Assembly (NCBI RefSeq): GCF_006335145.1
Contig: NZ_VDMN01000001.1
Location: 1,860,001 to 1,924,000, forward strand
Source of the DNA: Aliirhizobium smilacinae
GTDB lineage: Bacteria; Pseudomonadota; Alphaproteobacteria; Rhizobiales; Rhizobiaceae
Direction: 5' to 3'
Length of the DNA stretch: 64,000 nt
Shown: one piece after another, positions 29,798-38,605 of the stretch
Position numbering within the stretch: the stretch's first letter is position 1
Layout of the letters: the number at the start of each line of letters is the position of its first letter
The notes under the pieces: model-generated
Told to the model about the DNA's origin: nothing
The model's database searches: none
What the model saw: the letters and a program-made list of their open reading frames with translations, nothing else
Position numbers and translations under genes: made by a program

Positions 29798-30775
29798 TCA
29801 ATTGTAGTGGACGCGCCGCTCGATGAAGCGGAACTGGAAGATGGTGAGGACGAAGACGACGATCATCAGAATGACGGACTGGGCCGACGAGCCGCCGATA
29901 TCATTGCCACGGAAGCCATCGGCATAGACCTTGTAGACCAGCGTGACCGGGTTGTTTGCCGGCTTGTCCTTGACCATCACGTCGATGATGCCGAACGTGT
30001 CGAACAGCGCGTAGGTGACGTTGATGGTCAAAAGGAAGAAGGCCGTCGGCGCCAGAAGCGGCAGGATGACGGTCCAGAAACGGCGCAAGCCCGAGCGGCA
30101 ATCGATCATCGCCGCCTCGCGGACCGAGACCGGCACGTTCTGCAGGCCGGACAGGAAGAAGATGAAATTGTACGGGATCTGCTTCCAGACGGCGACCACG
30201 GTCATGGCGAAGGCGGTGTCGTAATAGTTCAGGCCGACCTGCATATGCCAGCCGAAGAAAGACATCATCTTGACGAAGGGGCCGACATGCTGGTCGAAGA
30301 TCATCATGCCGATCAGGCCCGAGACGGGCGCGGCAATGGCGTAGATGGCGATCAGCAGCGTCTTGTAGGTCGAGGCGCCGCGGATGATGCGATCGGCCTT
30401 GACGGCGAGCAGCAGTCCTATCGAGAGCGACAGGAAGGTGACGAGCAGTGTGAAGACGGCCGTGAACAGCGCAATCGACTGGTATTCGGAGCTGAAGATC
30501 ACATCGGTGTAATTGCTCAAGCCGACGAAGGTCGAGCCGAAGCCGAACGGGTCCTCGATATAGAAGGACGAGCTCAGTGCCTGGACCGAGGGCCAGTAGA
30601 AAAAGATGATGATCACCGCGAGTTGCGGGAACAGAAACAGATAGGGAAGTACGGGCGAAGTGAACTGCACACGCTTCATCTCTTCCGCGGCAGCAGGCTT
30701 TTTGCGCGCTTTATTCCCGAAACCAAGGCGGGACAGGAAACCACCGGCTTGCGGCTGTAACGTCGTATAGGCCAC
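29798..30775 (-). CDS. ugpA: sn-Glycerol-3-phosphate ABC transporter permease
   Basis: A MalF-type permease with six membrane segments beginning VLPYLFLFPQLAVIIIFFYWP and an EAA loop (REAAMIDCRSGLRRFWTVILP). The start is uncertain. GTG at 30775 follows GGGGAG and gives 325 residues with a basic, Ala/Gly-rich N-terminal extension. An internal ATG 33 codons later (MKRVQFTSPVLPYL) gives the roughly 293-residue length of E. coli UgpA. It lies 82 bases after ugpB, the only sizeable gap in the operon. Confidence 0.93.
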   Translation of the reverse strand: MAYTTLQPQAGGFLSRLGFGNKARKKPAAAEEMKRVQFTSPVLPYLFLFPQLAVIIIFFYWPSVQALSSSFYIEDPFGFGSTFVGLSNYTDVIFSSEYQSIALFTAVFTLLVTFLSLSIGLLLAVKADRIIRGASTYKTLLIAIYAIAAPVSGLIGMMIFDQHVGPFVKMMSFFGWHMQVGLNYYDTAFAMTVVAVWKQIPYNFIFFLSGLQNVPVSVREAAMIDCRSGLRRFWTVILPLLAPTAFFLLTINVTYALFDTFGIIDVMVKDKPANNPVTLVYKVYADGFRGNDIGGSSAQSVILMIVVFVLTIFQFRFIERRVHYN

Positions 30776-30857
30776 GCGTTCTCCCCTTTCTTTCAAATTA
30801 CAAAAGAGCCCGCCTGCCCCTTTGATAGGGCAGACGGACCATGATGGGAGGTTGTTA

Positions 30858-32156
30858 TCAGCCAGCGGTCTTGGCGAAACGGGCGAGGAGGTCGTTGCCT
30901 TCCTTCTCGATGGTTTCGAAGGCCTTCTGTACGGTCGTTTCACCCGAGAAGATCTTGTTGTATTCGCGTTCCATCACGGAGCGGATCTGCGGGTAGAAGC
31001 CGAGGCGGTAACCCTTGGACCATTCGCCCGACGGCAGCATCAGCTGCTTGATGCCGACTTCGGCAACCGGGGACTTCTCATAGTAGCCTTCCTTCTTGGC
31101 CAGCTCGTAAGCAGCCTTGGTGATGGCAACATAACCGGTAGCCTGATGGTAGAACTTCTGGATTTCCGGCGAGGTCAGGAACTGGAAGAAGTCGGCAACG
31201 CACTTGTTTTCGGCTTCCGGCTTGCCGGCCATTGCAAAGAGTGCTGCACCACCGATGAAGGTGTTGGTACCGGCGCCCTTGATGCTCGACCAGTAAGGCA
31301 GGAAGTCAGCCGAGAACGGCATGGTAGCGGTCTTCTGCAGGCCGCCGAACGAACCGGAAGAACCGATCCACATGGCAACCTTGCCTTCTTCGAAAGGCTT
31401 CTGGTTGTCGTTCCAGCTGGCGCCGTAGAAGCGGTAATAACCGGCATCCGACCAGGCCTTCAGCTTTTCGAACATCATGACAAGGTTCTTGTCTGTGAGG
31501 TTCATCTTGGTGTCGGCAACGCTGTCGTAACCGTTGTTGTTGGTGGCGAACTGGATGTTCTGGCGCGAGAAGAAGTTCTCGGTGAACTGCCAGGTCAGCT
31601 GCGAAGCGGTCATCGCGATGTAACCGGCTTCCTTCAGCTTCGGAGCAACGGCTTCGAACTCTTCCCAGGTCTTGGGAACAGCAACGCCGGCCTTTTCGAA
31701 AGCCTGCGGGTTGACGTACATGATCGGAGCCGAAGAGTTGAACGGCATGCCGATGAACTTGCCCTTCGAGTCGGCGTAGAAATAACGAACGCCTTCGATG
31801 AACGCTTCGCGGTCGAACTTGTAACCTGCGTTGTTGATCAGGTCTTCGGCCGGAACGGTTGCGCCCTTGGCGTTGATGATGGTTGCTGCACCAGCATCGA
31901 ATACCTGCAGGATGTTCGGCTGTTCGCCCGAACGGAAGGCCGCGATGCCGGTTGCCAGAGCTTCCTCGTAGGTGCCCTTGGAGATCGGTGTCAGAGCGCA
32001 AGCCGTCTGCGAGGCGTTGAACTTCTGCGACACTTCGTTGATGACTTCACCGTTGCGGCCGCCCATGCCGTGCCACCAGGTGATGTTCGTTGCTGCAAGC
32101 GAGGATGTTGCAGACATTGCAACTGCCATCGCGGCCATCGAAAGCTTCTTAATCAT
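30858..32156 (-). CDS. ugpB: sn-Glycerol-3-phosphate ABC transporter substrate-binding protein
   Basis: A 432-residue periplasmic binding protein. A signal peptide (MIKKLSMAAMAVAMSATSSLAA) precedes NITWWHGMGGRNGEVINEV, the UgpB-type mature start. Trp and Tyr-rich segments fit a glycerophosphodiester site. It is the first gene of ugpBAEC; a Pho box lies just upstream, so expression should rise on phosphate limitation. An AGAGGA site precedes the ATG. Confidence 0.95.
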   Translation of the reverse strand: MIKKLSMAAMAVAMSATSSLAATNITWWHGMGGRNGEVINEVSQKFNASQTACALTPISKGTYEEALATGIAAFRSGEQPNILQVFDAGAATIINAKGATVPAEDLINNAGYKFDREAFIEGVRYFYADSKGKFIGMPFNSSAPIMYVNPQAFEKAGVAVPKTWEEFEAVAPKLKEAGYIAMTASQLTWQFTENFFSRQNIQFATNNNGYDSVADTKMNLTDKNLVMMFEKLKAWSDAGYYRFYGASWNDNQKPFEEGKVAMWIGSSGSFGGLQKTATMPFSADFLPYWSSIKGAGTNTFIGGAALFAMAGKPEAENKCVADFFQFLTSPEIQKFYHQATGYVAITKAAYELAKKEGYYEKSPVAEVGIKQLMLPSGEWSKGYRLGFYPQIRSVMEREYNKIFSGETTVQKAFETIEKEGNDLLARFAKTAG

Positions 32157-32208
32157 GGTTTCGTCCTCTCCGCCTTGGTTGGATCGAGGATCGAAATAGG
32201 GCTTGCCC

Positions 32209-32248
32209 GTGACAGGCTCTTAACAGTTCTGTTTCAGATTTGTGACGT
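32209..32248 (-). promoter_or_regulatory. Pho box (PhoB binding site) upstream of ugpB
   Basis: Read on the minus strand, four 7-bp units occur at exact 11-bp steps: ACGTCAC, CTGAAAC, CTGTTAA and CTGTCAC, each separated by 4 bases. Tandem CTGTCAT-like heptamers with 4-bp spacers are the classic PhoB recognition pattern. The last unit lies 53 bases upstream of the ugpB start codon. Confidence 0.8.
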
Positions 32249-32280
32249 TTGCACAGCTTTGCAAAAACTTCACAACACCG

Positions 32281-32655
32281 TCAAAAAGCATCCGGGAAAT
32301 GGCGGGGCAGCCGCCAGGGAAGAACGGCGATAATGTCGTATCGACAGGATAGACGATGCGTATCACGGGGGCGCGACAGCCAGATATCGCTCGCGGACCT
32401 GATCCGTCTTTGCGTCTCATAACCCACAGCGTCGATGGCAGCACCTTCGCTGGCCCTCGCCTTGACCTCGACAAACAAGACAAGTGTCTTCTTGCGGGCG
32501 ACGATATCGATCTCGCCCAGTTTGGTGCGATAGCGGAATGCCAGGATCCGGTAGCCCTTGAGCAGGAGAAAGAGGGCCGCGAGATATTCGGAGACGTGGC
32601 CACGGCGCTCGGCGCGCTGGCGTCTCTGCCGCTTATCCCCGGCTCCTCGGACCAT
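32281..32655 (-). CDS. YraN family (UPF0102) endonuclease-like protein
   Basis: The 124-residue protein has the PD-(D/E)XK-like core of YraN: LLLKGYRILAFRYRTKLGEIDIVARK followed by VLFVEVKAR. The family is widespread and its role poorly known, with a suspected link to DNA processing. An upstream in-frame start exists, but ATG 32655 overlaps the rsmI stop in a TGATG arrangement, the usual rsmI-yraN coupling. Confidence 0.9.
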   Translation of the reverse strand: MVRGAGDKRQRRQRAERRGHVSEYLAALFLLLKGYRILAFRYRTKLGEIDIVARKKTLVLFVEVKARASEGAAIDAVGYETQRRIRSASDIWLSRPRDTHRLSCRYDIIAVLPWRLPRHFPDAF

Positions 32656-33560
32656 CAGCCCCCATCCTTGCACTTCATGGCGACGAGACGCTGGTAGAGA
32701 TCCCTTTTCGACAGCCCCGTCAGACGCGCCGCCTCGGCCGCAGCCTTTGCCGCAGGCATGGTGGATGACAGCTCCTCCAGCAAGATATCTACGTCGACTG
32801 CCGCCGGCACGTCGTCATAAGCGGGCGGACCGACGAGCAGCACGATCTCGCCTTTGACATTGCGTCCATCGAAAGCTTCCGCAAGCTCTCCAAGCGAAGC
32901 GCGGCTGATCTCCTCGAAGGCCTTTGTCAGTTCACGCCCGACACAGGCCGCGCGGCCAGGCCCCAGAACGTCGGCAGCGGACACAAGCGTTGCCGCAATT
33001 CGATGCGGAGACTCGAAGAATATCAATGTCGCCGGAATTTTCGACAATTCCGCCAACCGGTCGCGCCGTCCTTTCTCCTTGGTCGGCAGAAACCCTGCAA
33101 ACAGGAAGGCATCGTTCGGAAGGCCGGAGGCGACCAGCGCCGCAAGCGGCGCCGAGGCGCCGGGGATGGGCACGACCTTGTGGCCGGCTTCGATTACCAG
33201 TTGCCCGAGCCTGTAACCCGGATCGGACACGAGCGGCGTACCGGCGTCGGAAACCAGCGCCACGGACTTGCCCTCTTCCAAGGCCGCCAGCAGTCTCGGC
33301 CCCATCTGGTCGGCATTATATTCATGATAGGCATAGGGTTTGTTGGCAATGCCGTAGCGATCGAGAAGCACGCGGGTAACGCGCGTATCCTCGCAGGCCA
33401 GCACGTCCGCACCCGACAGGGTTTCCAGCGCGCGCAGCGTGATATCGCCGAGATTGCCGATCGGCGTCGCAACGAGATAAAGTGCCGGCTCGAGCGGGCG
33501 CGAGGGCACGAAAGTATTGGCGACACGATAGCCGCGGGTCGCTTCAGCAGGTCCAGCCAC
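32655..33560 (-). CDS. rsmI: 16S rRNA (cytidine1402-2'-O)-methyltransferase
   Basis: The 301-residue SAM enzyme has the tetrapyrrole-methylase fold and RsmI motifs LYLVATPIGNLGDITLRALE (about residues 27-46), ACEDTRVTRVLLDRYGI, LVSDAGTPLVSDPGYRL and FAGFLPTKEKGRRDRL. It 2'-O-methylates C1402 in the ribosomal decoding centre. yraN overlaps its stop. It is divergent from dnaN across about 255 bases. Confidence 0.96.
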   Translation of the reverse strand: MAGPAEATRGYRVANTFVPSRPLEPALYLVATPIGNLGDITLRALETLSGADVLACEDTRVTRVLLDRYGIANKPYAYHEYNADQMGPRLLAALEEGKSVALVSDAGTPLVSDPGYRLGQLVIEAGHKVVPIPGASAPLAALVASGLPNDAFLFAGFLPTKEKGRRDRLAELSKIPATLIFFESPHRIAATLVSAADVLGPGRAACVGRELTKAFEEISRASLGELAEAFDGRNVKGEIVLLVGPPAYDDVPAAVDVDILLEELSSTMPAAKAAAEAARLTGLSKRDLYQRLVAMKCKDGG

Positions 33561-33815
33561 GAGCTTCGCAATTCAGTTGGATGATCATAAGCCCTTTATG
33601 GTCAAGGCGATGGCAGGCCGCAAGCGGCAGTGCGCCAAGTTTTCTGTGTGCAGGCCTGCCGCGAGTGCCGAAATGAAGCAGACACCCCGCTTATCCTCTT
33701 GCCTTCAAAGGTCGATCTCTGCCATTTTGCGCCTCCACATCGTCCGGCTTATGAAAGCCGAAGAATATCAGGCGCCCCACCTTACGGGACGCCCATGTCG
33801 AAAGCGGTTGAGTCC

Positions 33816-34934
33816 ATGCGTATTACTCTCGAGCGGTCCAATCTTCTGAAATCGTTGAGCCACGTGCATCGCGTGGTCGAGCGCCGCAACACAATCCCGA
33901 TCCTCTCCAACGTCCTGATGCGCGCTTCCGAAGCGAGCGTCGAACTGAAGGCGACGGACCTCGATCTGGAAATCACCGAATCCGTGCCGGCGATGGTCGA
34001 GCAGGCTGGCGCCACCACGGTTCCCGCCCATCTTCTCTACGAAATCGTCCGCAAGCTGCCAGACGGTTCGGAAGTCCTGCTTGCCACCAATCCGGATGGC
34101 GGCTCGATGACGGTTCAGTCCGGACGCTCGAAATTTTCGCTGCAATGCCTGCCGGAAACCGATTTCCCGGATCTGACTGCCGGCTCGTTCAGCCATACGT
34201 TCAAGCTGAAGGCAACCGATCTGAAGATGCTGATCGATCGCACCCAGTTTGCGATCTCGACGGAAGAGACCCGCTATTACCTGAACGGTATCTTTTTCCA
34301 TACGATCGAGGCCGGCGGCGACCTGAAGCTGCGCGCCGTTGCCACCGACGGACACCGCCTTGCCCGCGCCGATGTGCAGGCTCCTTCCGGTTCGGAAGGC
34401 ATGCCGGGCATCATCATTCCCCGCAAGACCGTGGGCGAGTTGCAGAAGCTGGTAGACAATCCGGAAGCGCAGGTGACCGTCGAAGTTTCCGACGCGAAGA
34501 TCCGCCTGACGATTGCCGACATCATCATGACGTCGAAGCTGATCGACGGCACATTTCCGGACTACCAGCGCGTTATTCCGACCGGTAACGACAAGGAAAT
34601 GCGGGTCGATTGCCAGTCCTTCACCAAGGCTGTCGATCGCGTCTCGACCATTTCGTCGGAACGTGGCCGCGCGGTGAAGCTGGCGCTGACCGGAGGCCAG
34701 CTGATGCTGACAGTCAATAATCCGGATTCAGGCAGTGCGACCGAAGAAGTCGCAGTCGGATACGACAACGACCCGATGGAAATCGGCTTCAATGCAAAAT
34801 ACCTTCTCGACATCACGGCCCAGCTTTCCGGTGACGACGCCATCTTCATGCTGGCCGATGCGGGTTCCCCGACACTGGTCAGAGATACGGCCGGAGACGA
34901 TGCTCTCTATGTATTGATGCCAATGCGCGTTTAG
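33816..34934 (+). CDS. dnaN: DNA polymerase III beta subunit (sliding clamp)
   Basis: The clamp that tethers replicative polymerase to DNA. The 372-residue protein begins MRITLERSNLLKSLSHVHRVVERRNTIPILSNVL and has the three repeated clamp domains, ending VLMPMRV, the typical C-terminus. The frame is open further upstream but ATG 33816 gives the family length. dnaN is well away from dnaA, as in other rhizobia, and has its own terminator. Confidence 0.97.
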   Translation: MRITLERSNLLKSLSHVHRVVERRNTIPILSNVLMRASEASVELKATDLDLEITESVPAMVEQAGATTVPAHLLYEIVRKLPDGSEVLLATNPDGGSMTVQSGRSKFSLQCLPETDFPDLTAGSFSHTFKLKATDLKMLIDRTQFAISTEETRYYLNGIFFHTIEAGGDLKLRAVATDGHRLARADVQAPSGSEGMPGIIIPRKTVGELQKLVDNPEAQVTVEVSDAKIRLTIADIIMTSKLIDGTFPDYQRVIPTGNDKEMRVDCQSFTKAVDRVSTISSERGRAVKLALTGGQLMLTVNNPDSGSATEEVAVGYDNDPMEIGFNAKYLLDITAQLSGDDAIFMLADAGSPTLVRDTAGDDALYVLMPMRV

Positions 34935-34936
34935 CC

Positions 34937-34971
34937 AAAAAGGCGGCCGGAAATTCCGAGCCGCCTTTTTT
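34937..34971 (+). terminator. Rho-independent terminator of dnaN
   Basis: AGGCGGC pairs with GCCGCCT around an inner CGGAA/TTCCG stem, flanked by A4 and a T6 run, immediately after the dnaN stop. Confidence 0.92.
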
Positions 34972-35055
34972 GTGCCATTATCTGCTTGCGACATTTTTGC
35001 TTGCTTTTGCGTCGCCGAAGCCCAGATTGCCTGAAGAGCAGGAGAGGAAGAATTG

Positions 35056-35649
35056 ATGGAATTGCGCCTGAAGGAACGGCTCGGCCGGAAATTTGACGAG
35101 GAAATCCGTTTCTTCAAGGGCTGGATCGACGGACCGAAACAGGTCGGCGCGATCATTCCAACCTCCTCCGTTACCGCCAAACGGATGGCGAGCGTCATAG
35201 ATACCGCCTCCGGGCTGCCGGTGCTTGAGCTCGGTCCCGGCACCGGCGTCATCACCAAGGCTATCCTGAAAGCGGGAACCGCGCCGCAGGATCTGGTGTC
35301 GATCGAATATTCGACGGATTTCTACCAGCACCTGACTCAGACGTTCCACGGCGTCAACTTCATCAACGGTGACGCCTTCGATCTCGGCCGCACGCTCGGT
35401 GCTTTCAAGGACAGCAAATTCGACAGCGTCATTTCCGCGATTCCAATGCTGAGCTTTCCGATGGAACGGCGCATCGCACTTCTGGAAGACCTGCTCGACC
35501 GCATGCCCGCCGGACGTCCGGTGATGCAGATCACCTATGGCCCGGTCTCCCCGATCATCGCCAATCCGGATCGCTACAAGATCAAGCATTATGATTTTGT
35601 CGTGCGGAACATCCCGCCGGCACAGCTCTGGACCTATACCCGGGGCTAG
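35056..35649 (+). CDS. pmtA: Phosphatidylethanolamine N-methyltransferase (rhizobial PmtA type)
   Basis: The 197-residue SAM methyltransferase has motif I LPVLELGPGTGVITKAIL (about residues 55-72) and the conserved IDGPKQVGAIIPTSS N-terminal stretch that I associate with Sinorhizobium/Agrobacterium PmtA. The enzyme methylates phosphatidylethanolamine three times to phosphatidylcholine at the inner membrane. The ATG at 35056 follows GGAGAGGAAG. A related KsgA-like rRNA enzyme is an alternative, but length and motifs favour PmtA. Confidence 0.85.
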   Translation: MELRLKERLGRKFDEEIRFFKGWIDGPKQVGAIIPTSSVTAKRMASVIDTASGLPVLELGPGTGVITKAILKAGTAPQDLVSIEYSTDFYQHLTQTFHGVNFINGDAFDLGRTLGAFKDSKFDSVISAIPMLSFPMERRIALLEDLLDRMPAGRPVMQITYGPVSPIIANPDRYKIKHYDFVVRNIPPAQLWTYTRG

Positions 35650-35706
35650 AGCGGTTTCGCGCAATTCCGGACGCAAAACCGGTTCCCACTTTTGCTGGAA
35701 TTGCTC
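35647..35706 (+). repeat. Dispersed intergenic palindromic element, copy 2
   Basis: Begins in the pmtA stop codon: AGAGCGGTTTCGC, then GCAATTCCGGACGC...TGCTGGAATTGCTCT. The outer arms GCAATTCC and GGAATTGC are inverted. The element is inverted relative to the copy at 14187 and matches the one at 58636. Confidence 0.78.
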
Positions 35707-35778
35707 TGGTTCACACGCGCGTCAATCGTCCGATGTAAGCGGGATCGATTTCGACCCGCTGTGGAGCTGTGACACGAC

Positions 35779-36366
35779 ATGACCTTCGGCCTTTACATCA
35801 CCCATCCGCAAGTGCGCATCGACCCTGACGTACCGGTGCCACGCTGGGGCCTGTCGGAGATCGGCCGGCAACGCACCGAAAAGGCTGCATTGCTGCCTTG
35901 GGTGCAACAGCTCGGCCGCATCATTGCGAGCGACGAGACCAAGGCGATCGAGACGGCCGAAATCCTGGCCGCGTCTGCCGACGTCTCGTTGATGATTGCC
36001 CCGGACACGCATGAAAACGACCGCTCGGCCACCGGCTTTCTCGCACCACCGGAATTCGAGGCCGCAGCCGACTGGTTCTTCGCCAACCCAATCGAAAGCT
36101 TCAAGGGCTGGGAAACGGCCAAGGATGCGCAGGCCCGCGTCGTTTCGGCTGTAGACCGCATTCTTTCCGATCACAATCCGGATATGCCAATCGCCTTTAT
36201 CGGACATGGTGGCGTCGGCACATTATTGAAATGCCACCTGCGGCAGATCCCGATCTCCAGAAGCCAGGATCAACCGGGCGGCGGCGGAAATCTCTTCTGC
36301 TTCTCCCTTGCGGATCGTGTCGTCTCGTGCGACTGGACCGCAATGGAAACATGGCAAGGGGATTGA
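35779..36366 (+). CDS. Histidine phosphatase family protein with altered RHG motif
   Basis: The 195-residue protein has the phosphoglycerate-mutase-like layout. The N-terminal motif is LYITHPQV instead of the usual LxRHG, so the phosphoacceptor-type His is kept while the preceding Arg is Thr. A second motif is [13 protein letters not shown], and the C-terminal catalytic His is in [11 protein letters not shown]. Loss of one phosphate-pocket Arg may change activity. pyrF starts 5 bases downstream, so the two are co-transcribed. Confidence 0.82.
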   Translation: MTFGLYITHPQVRIDPDVPVPRWGLSEIGRQRTEKAALLPWVQQLGRIIASDETKAIETAEILAASADVSLMIAPDTHENDRSATGFLAPPEFEAAADWFFANPIESFKGWETAKDAQARVVSAVDRILSDHNPDMPIAFIGHGGVGTLLKCHLRQIPISRSQDQPGGGGNLFCFSLADRVVSCDWTAMETWQGD

Positions 36367-36371
36367 ACAAC

Positions 36372-37082
36372 ATGCAAGCGCGTGACCGGCTGATCGTAGG
36401 CCTCGACATCCCGACCATTTCCGAAGCCGAAAAGATGGTCGCCGCGCTCGGCGACACCGTCTCCTTCTACAAGATCGGTTACCAGCTGGTGTTTGCCGGC
36501 GGGCTGGAATTTGCCCGCGATCTGGCAAAGGACGGCAAGAAGATCTTCCTCGACATGAAGCTGCTCGACATCGACAACACGGTGGCGAAGGGCGTCGAGA
36601 ACATTGCCAAAATGGGCATGACCATGCTGACCCTGCATGCCTATCCGAAGGCGATGCGGGCCGCCGTCGAAGCGGCCAGAGGCTCGGATCTCTGCCTGCT
36701 CGGCGTGACTGTCCTGACCTCGATGGATGCGGCCGATGTGACGGAAGCCGGTTATGCGCAGTCGCCCGAAGAACTCGTCCGTACCCGTGCGGCACAGGCC
36801 CGCGCCGCCGGAATGGGCGGCATCGTCTGCTCGGCCGAAGAATCCGCCGCTGTGCGCGAAATCGTCGGCGCCGACATGGCGATCGTTACCCCCGGCATTC
36901 GCCCGAAAGGCGCCGACGCTGGCGACCAGAAGCGTGTCGTAACACCATTCGACGCGCTGAAAGCCGGCTCGACGCATCTCGTCGTCGGCCGTCCGATCGT
37001 CAAGGCTGACGATCCGAAGGCGGCCGCGGAGGCAATCCTTGCCGAAATGCGCGAGGCTCTCTGGCCCGCCAACGACGCCTGA
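36372..37082 (+). CDS. pyrF: Orotidine 5'-phosphate decarboxylase
   Basis: The last step of UMP synthesis. The 236-residue TIM-barrel protein shows [10 protein letters not shown], the catalytic Asp-Lys-Asp array in [17 protein letters not shown], and TPGIRPKG and HLVVGRPIV, which bind the phosphate. ATG 36372 follows an AAGGGG site that lies within the end of the histidine phosphatase gene. Confidence 0.96.
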   Translation: MQARDRLIVGLDIPTISEAEKMVAALGDTVSFYKIGYQLVFAGGLEFARDLAKDGKKIFLDMKLLDIDNTVAKGVENIAKMGMTMLTLHAYPKAMRAAVEAARGSDLCLLGVTVLTSMDAADVTEAGYAQSPEELVRTRAAQARAAGMGGIVCSAEESAAVREIVGADMAIVTPGIRPKGADAGDQKRVVTPFDALKAGSTHLVVGRPIVKADDPKAAAEAILAEMREALWPANDA

Positions 37083-37094
37083 CAGTACACCGAT

Positions 37095-38153
37095 CTAGCG
37101 ATTATTGGCGACACGGTTACGGGCGCCTTCATCGACAATCAGGCCCGGGTTTCCGCCCGGGAGACGGTTGTCGGTGACCGTATTGTTATTGGCTCCGTCG
37201 TTGTGATCCAGCCCGCCAAGCAGCATCTTGGGCTGGACCAGGCAATAGCTGTTGAACATGCTGAGCCCCTGCCGGCTGCCGATCCACACGGCCGGGCGCG
37301 CAACCGGCATCTGATACTGGAATGTATTGCCGCGGATGAGATTGCCCTGTGGCGACTGATGGCGGAACGTGCCGCCCTCGCCGCAATTGCGGTAGAGATA
37401 GACACCACCGCTGAGCGGATTGACGAAGGTGTTGTTTTCGATACGATTATCAGCCGAGCCATCGATCGCGATGACCTCCCGCCATTCGGGGCGAGCAGCA
37501 AACGTATTGCCGACAAGCACGTTTCCTGCCGATTCCGCATCGAGATAAACGACCGTCGAACTTGCCTTGCCGGTAAAGCTGGAGTTTTGCAGCGTGACTT
37601 TTGTGACGCCCGGCGCGAGATAGAGCGGCACTCCGACGCTGCCGGAAAATGTGAGATTGTCGAGCAGGATACCGGTTGGCGCAGCGGCCTGCGCTCGCTG
37701 CGTATGCCCGTCCCGGTTCGAGGAGGCCTTCACTTCCTTCGCCTGGCCGTTATTGCCAAGCCCCTGGATGCGCAGATCGCCCTTGATCTGGCAGTTGCGG
37801 ATGGTGATGTCGGTCGGCACATCCCATTTGCCGTCGCTTCCCCTGCGCGACTGGATCAGCACCGTCCTCGCCTTCGTTCCGCTGCCGTCGATCATTGCAC
37901 CGTTGCAATCGAAAACCACGCCGGACGCACGACTGCCCGAAAAAGAGATGCGCTGGGTGATTCTGTCTCCCTTGTTCAGGGTGACGTCACAGCGGATATC
38001 GACCGGCTTTGCATCCTTCTGGGCCGGCGCGCGCAGTGCGTCCATGACGTTTGCCGGGCAGGCGTCGGCCCGCGCATCAGATGAGACGGGAAGGATTGGC
38101 GAGCCAGCCGCCAGAATTACTCCCGCGATGACAGGGAATGCGTATCGCACCAT
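37095..38153 (-). CDS. Secreted right-handed parallel beta-helix protein
   Basis: The 352-residue protein has a signal peptide (MVRYAFPVIAGVILAAGSPI, cleavage probably before DARADACPA) and a repetitive Asn-rich region with NRIENNTFVNP, GNLIRGNTFQYQ and NNTVTDNRLPGG turns typical of pectate-lyase-like beta-helix (NosD/PbH1) folds. A polysaccharide-binding or lyase role is possible but no catalytic motif is clear. It is convergent with pyrF and divergent from the DUF1330 gene. Confidence 0.8.
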   Translation of the reverse strand: MVRYAFPVIAGVILAAGSPILPVSSDARADACPANVMDALRAPAQKDAKPVDIRCDVTLNKGDRITQRISFSGSRASGVVFDCNGAMIDGSGTKARTVLIQSRRGSDGKWDVPTDITIRNCQIKGDLRIQGLGNNGQAKEVKASSNRDGHTQRAQAAAPTGILLDNLTFSGSVGVPLYLAPGVTKVTLQNSSFTGKASSTVVYLDAESAGNVLVGNTFAARPEWREVIAIDGSADNRIENNTFVNPLSGGVYLYRNCGEGGTFRHQSPQGNLIRGNTFQYQMPVARPAVWIGSRQGLSMFNSYCLVQPKMLLGGLDHNDGANNNTVTDNRLPGGNPGLIVDEGARNRVANNR

Positions 38154-38215
38154 ATTGACTTGCCTCCTGATTCGCCCGATTTCGAATAAGCCTAAACGGG
38201 AGAGGAGGATATTTC

Positions 38216-38503
38216 ATGACCAAGGGATATTGGATCGCGCGGATGGATGTGCACGATTCCGAGCGCTACAAGGATTATGTGGCGGCGGCAAAACCGGCAT
38301 TCGAGAAATACGGCGCCCATTTTCTGGCTCGCGGTGGCATCACCGAAGAGCTCGAAGGCACGGCGCGCCATCGCAATGTGGTGATTGAGTTCCCCTCGAT
38401 GCAGGCCGCCATCGATTGCTACAACTCGGCGGAATACCAGATCGCAGCAAAAATCCGGCAGGATGTTGCCGATGGCGAAATGGTGGTGGTCGAAGGGATC
38501 TGA
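38216..38503 (+). CDS. DUF1330 domain-containing protein
   Basis: A 95-residue ferredoxin-like (dimeric alpha/beta barrel) protein starting MTKGYWIARMDVHDSERYKDYV, with the DUF1330 ending RQDVADGEMVVVEGI. Function is unknown. The ATG follows a strong GGAGAGGAGG site. It stands alone upstream of the NDUFA9-like gene. Confidence 0.9.
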   Translation: MTKGYWIARMDVHDSERYKDYVAAAKPAFEKYGAHFLARGGITEELEGTARHRNVVIEFPSMQAAIDCYNSAEYQIAAKIRQDVADGEMVVVEGI

Positions 38504-38605
38504 GATCTCCAGAGGCTTGCGACATCTACGGCCTGCAAGCCTCTTCCACCGCGTTGAGGATTCAGCTAAAGACCAATGAGTAAAAGACAGATTTCGGGGC
38601 AGACC

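Noticed and set aside
27917..30760. 947-codon open frame on the plus strand across the ugp operon
   Set aside because: It is antisense to ugpC, ugpE and ugpA, which have clear motifs; its translation is His/Asp/Arg/Gln-rich with no domain, a GC-codon artefact.
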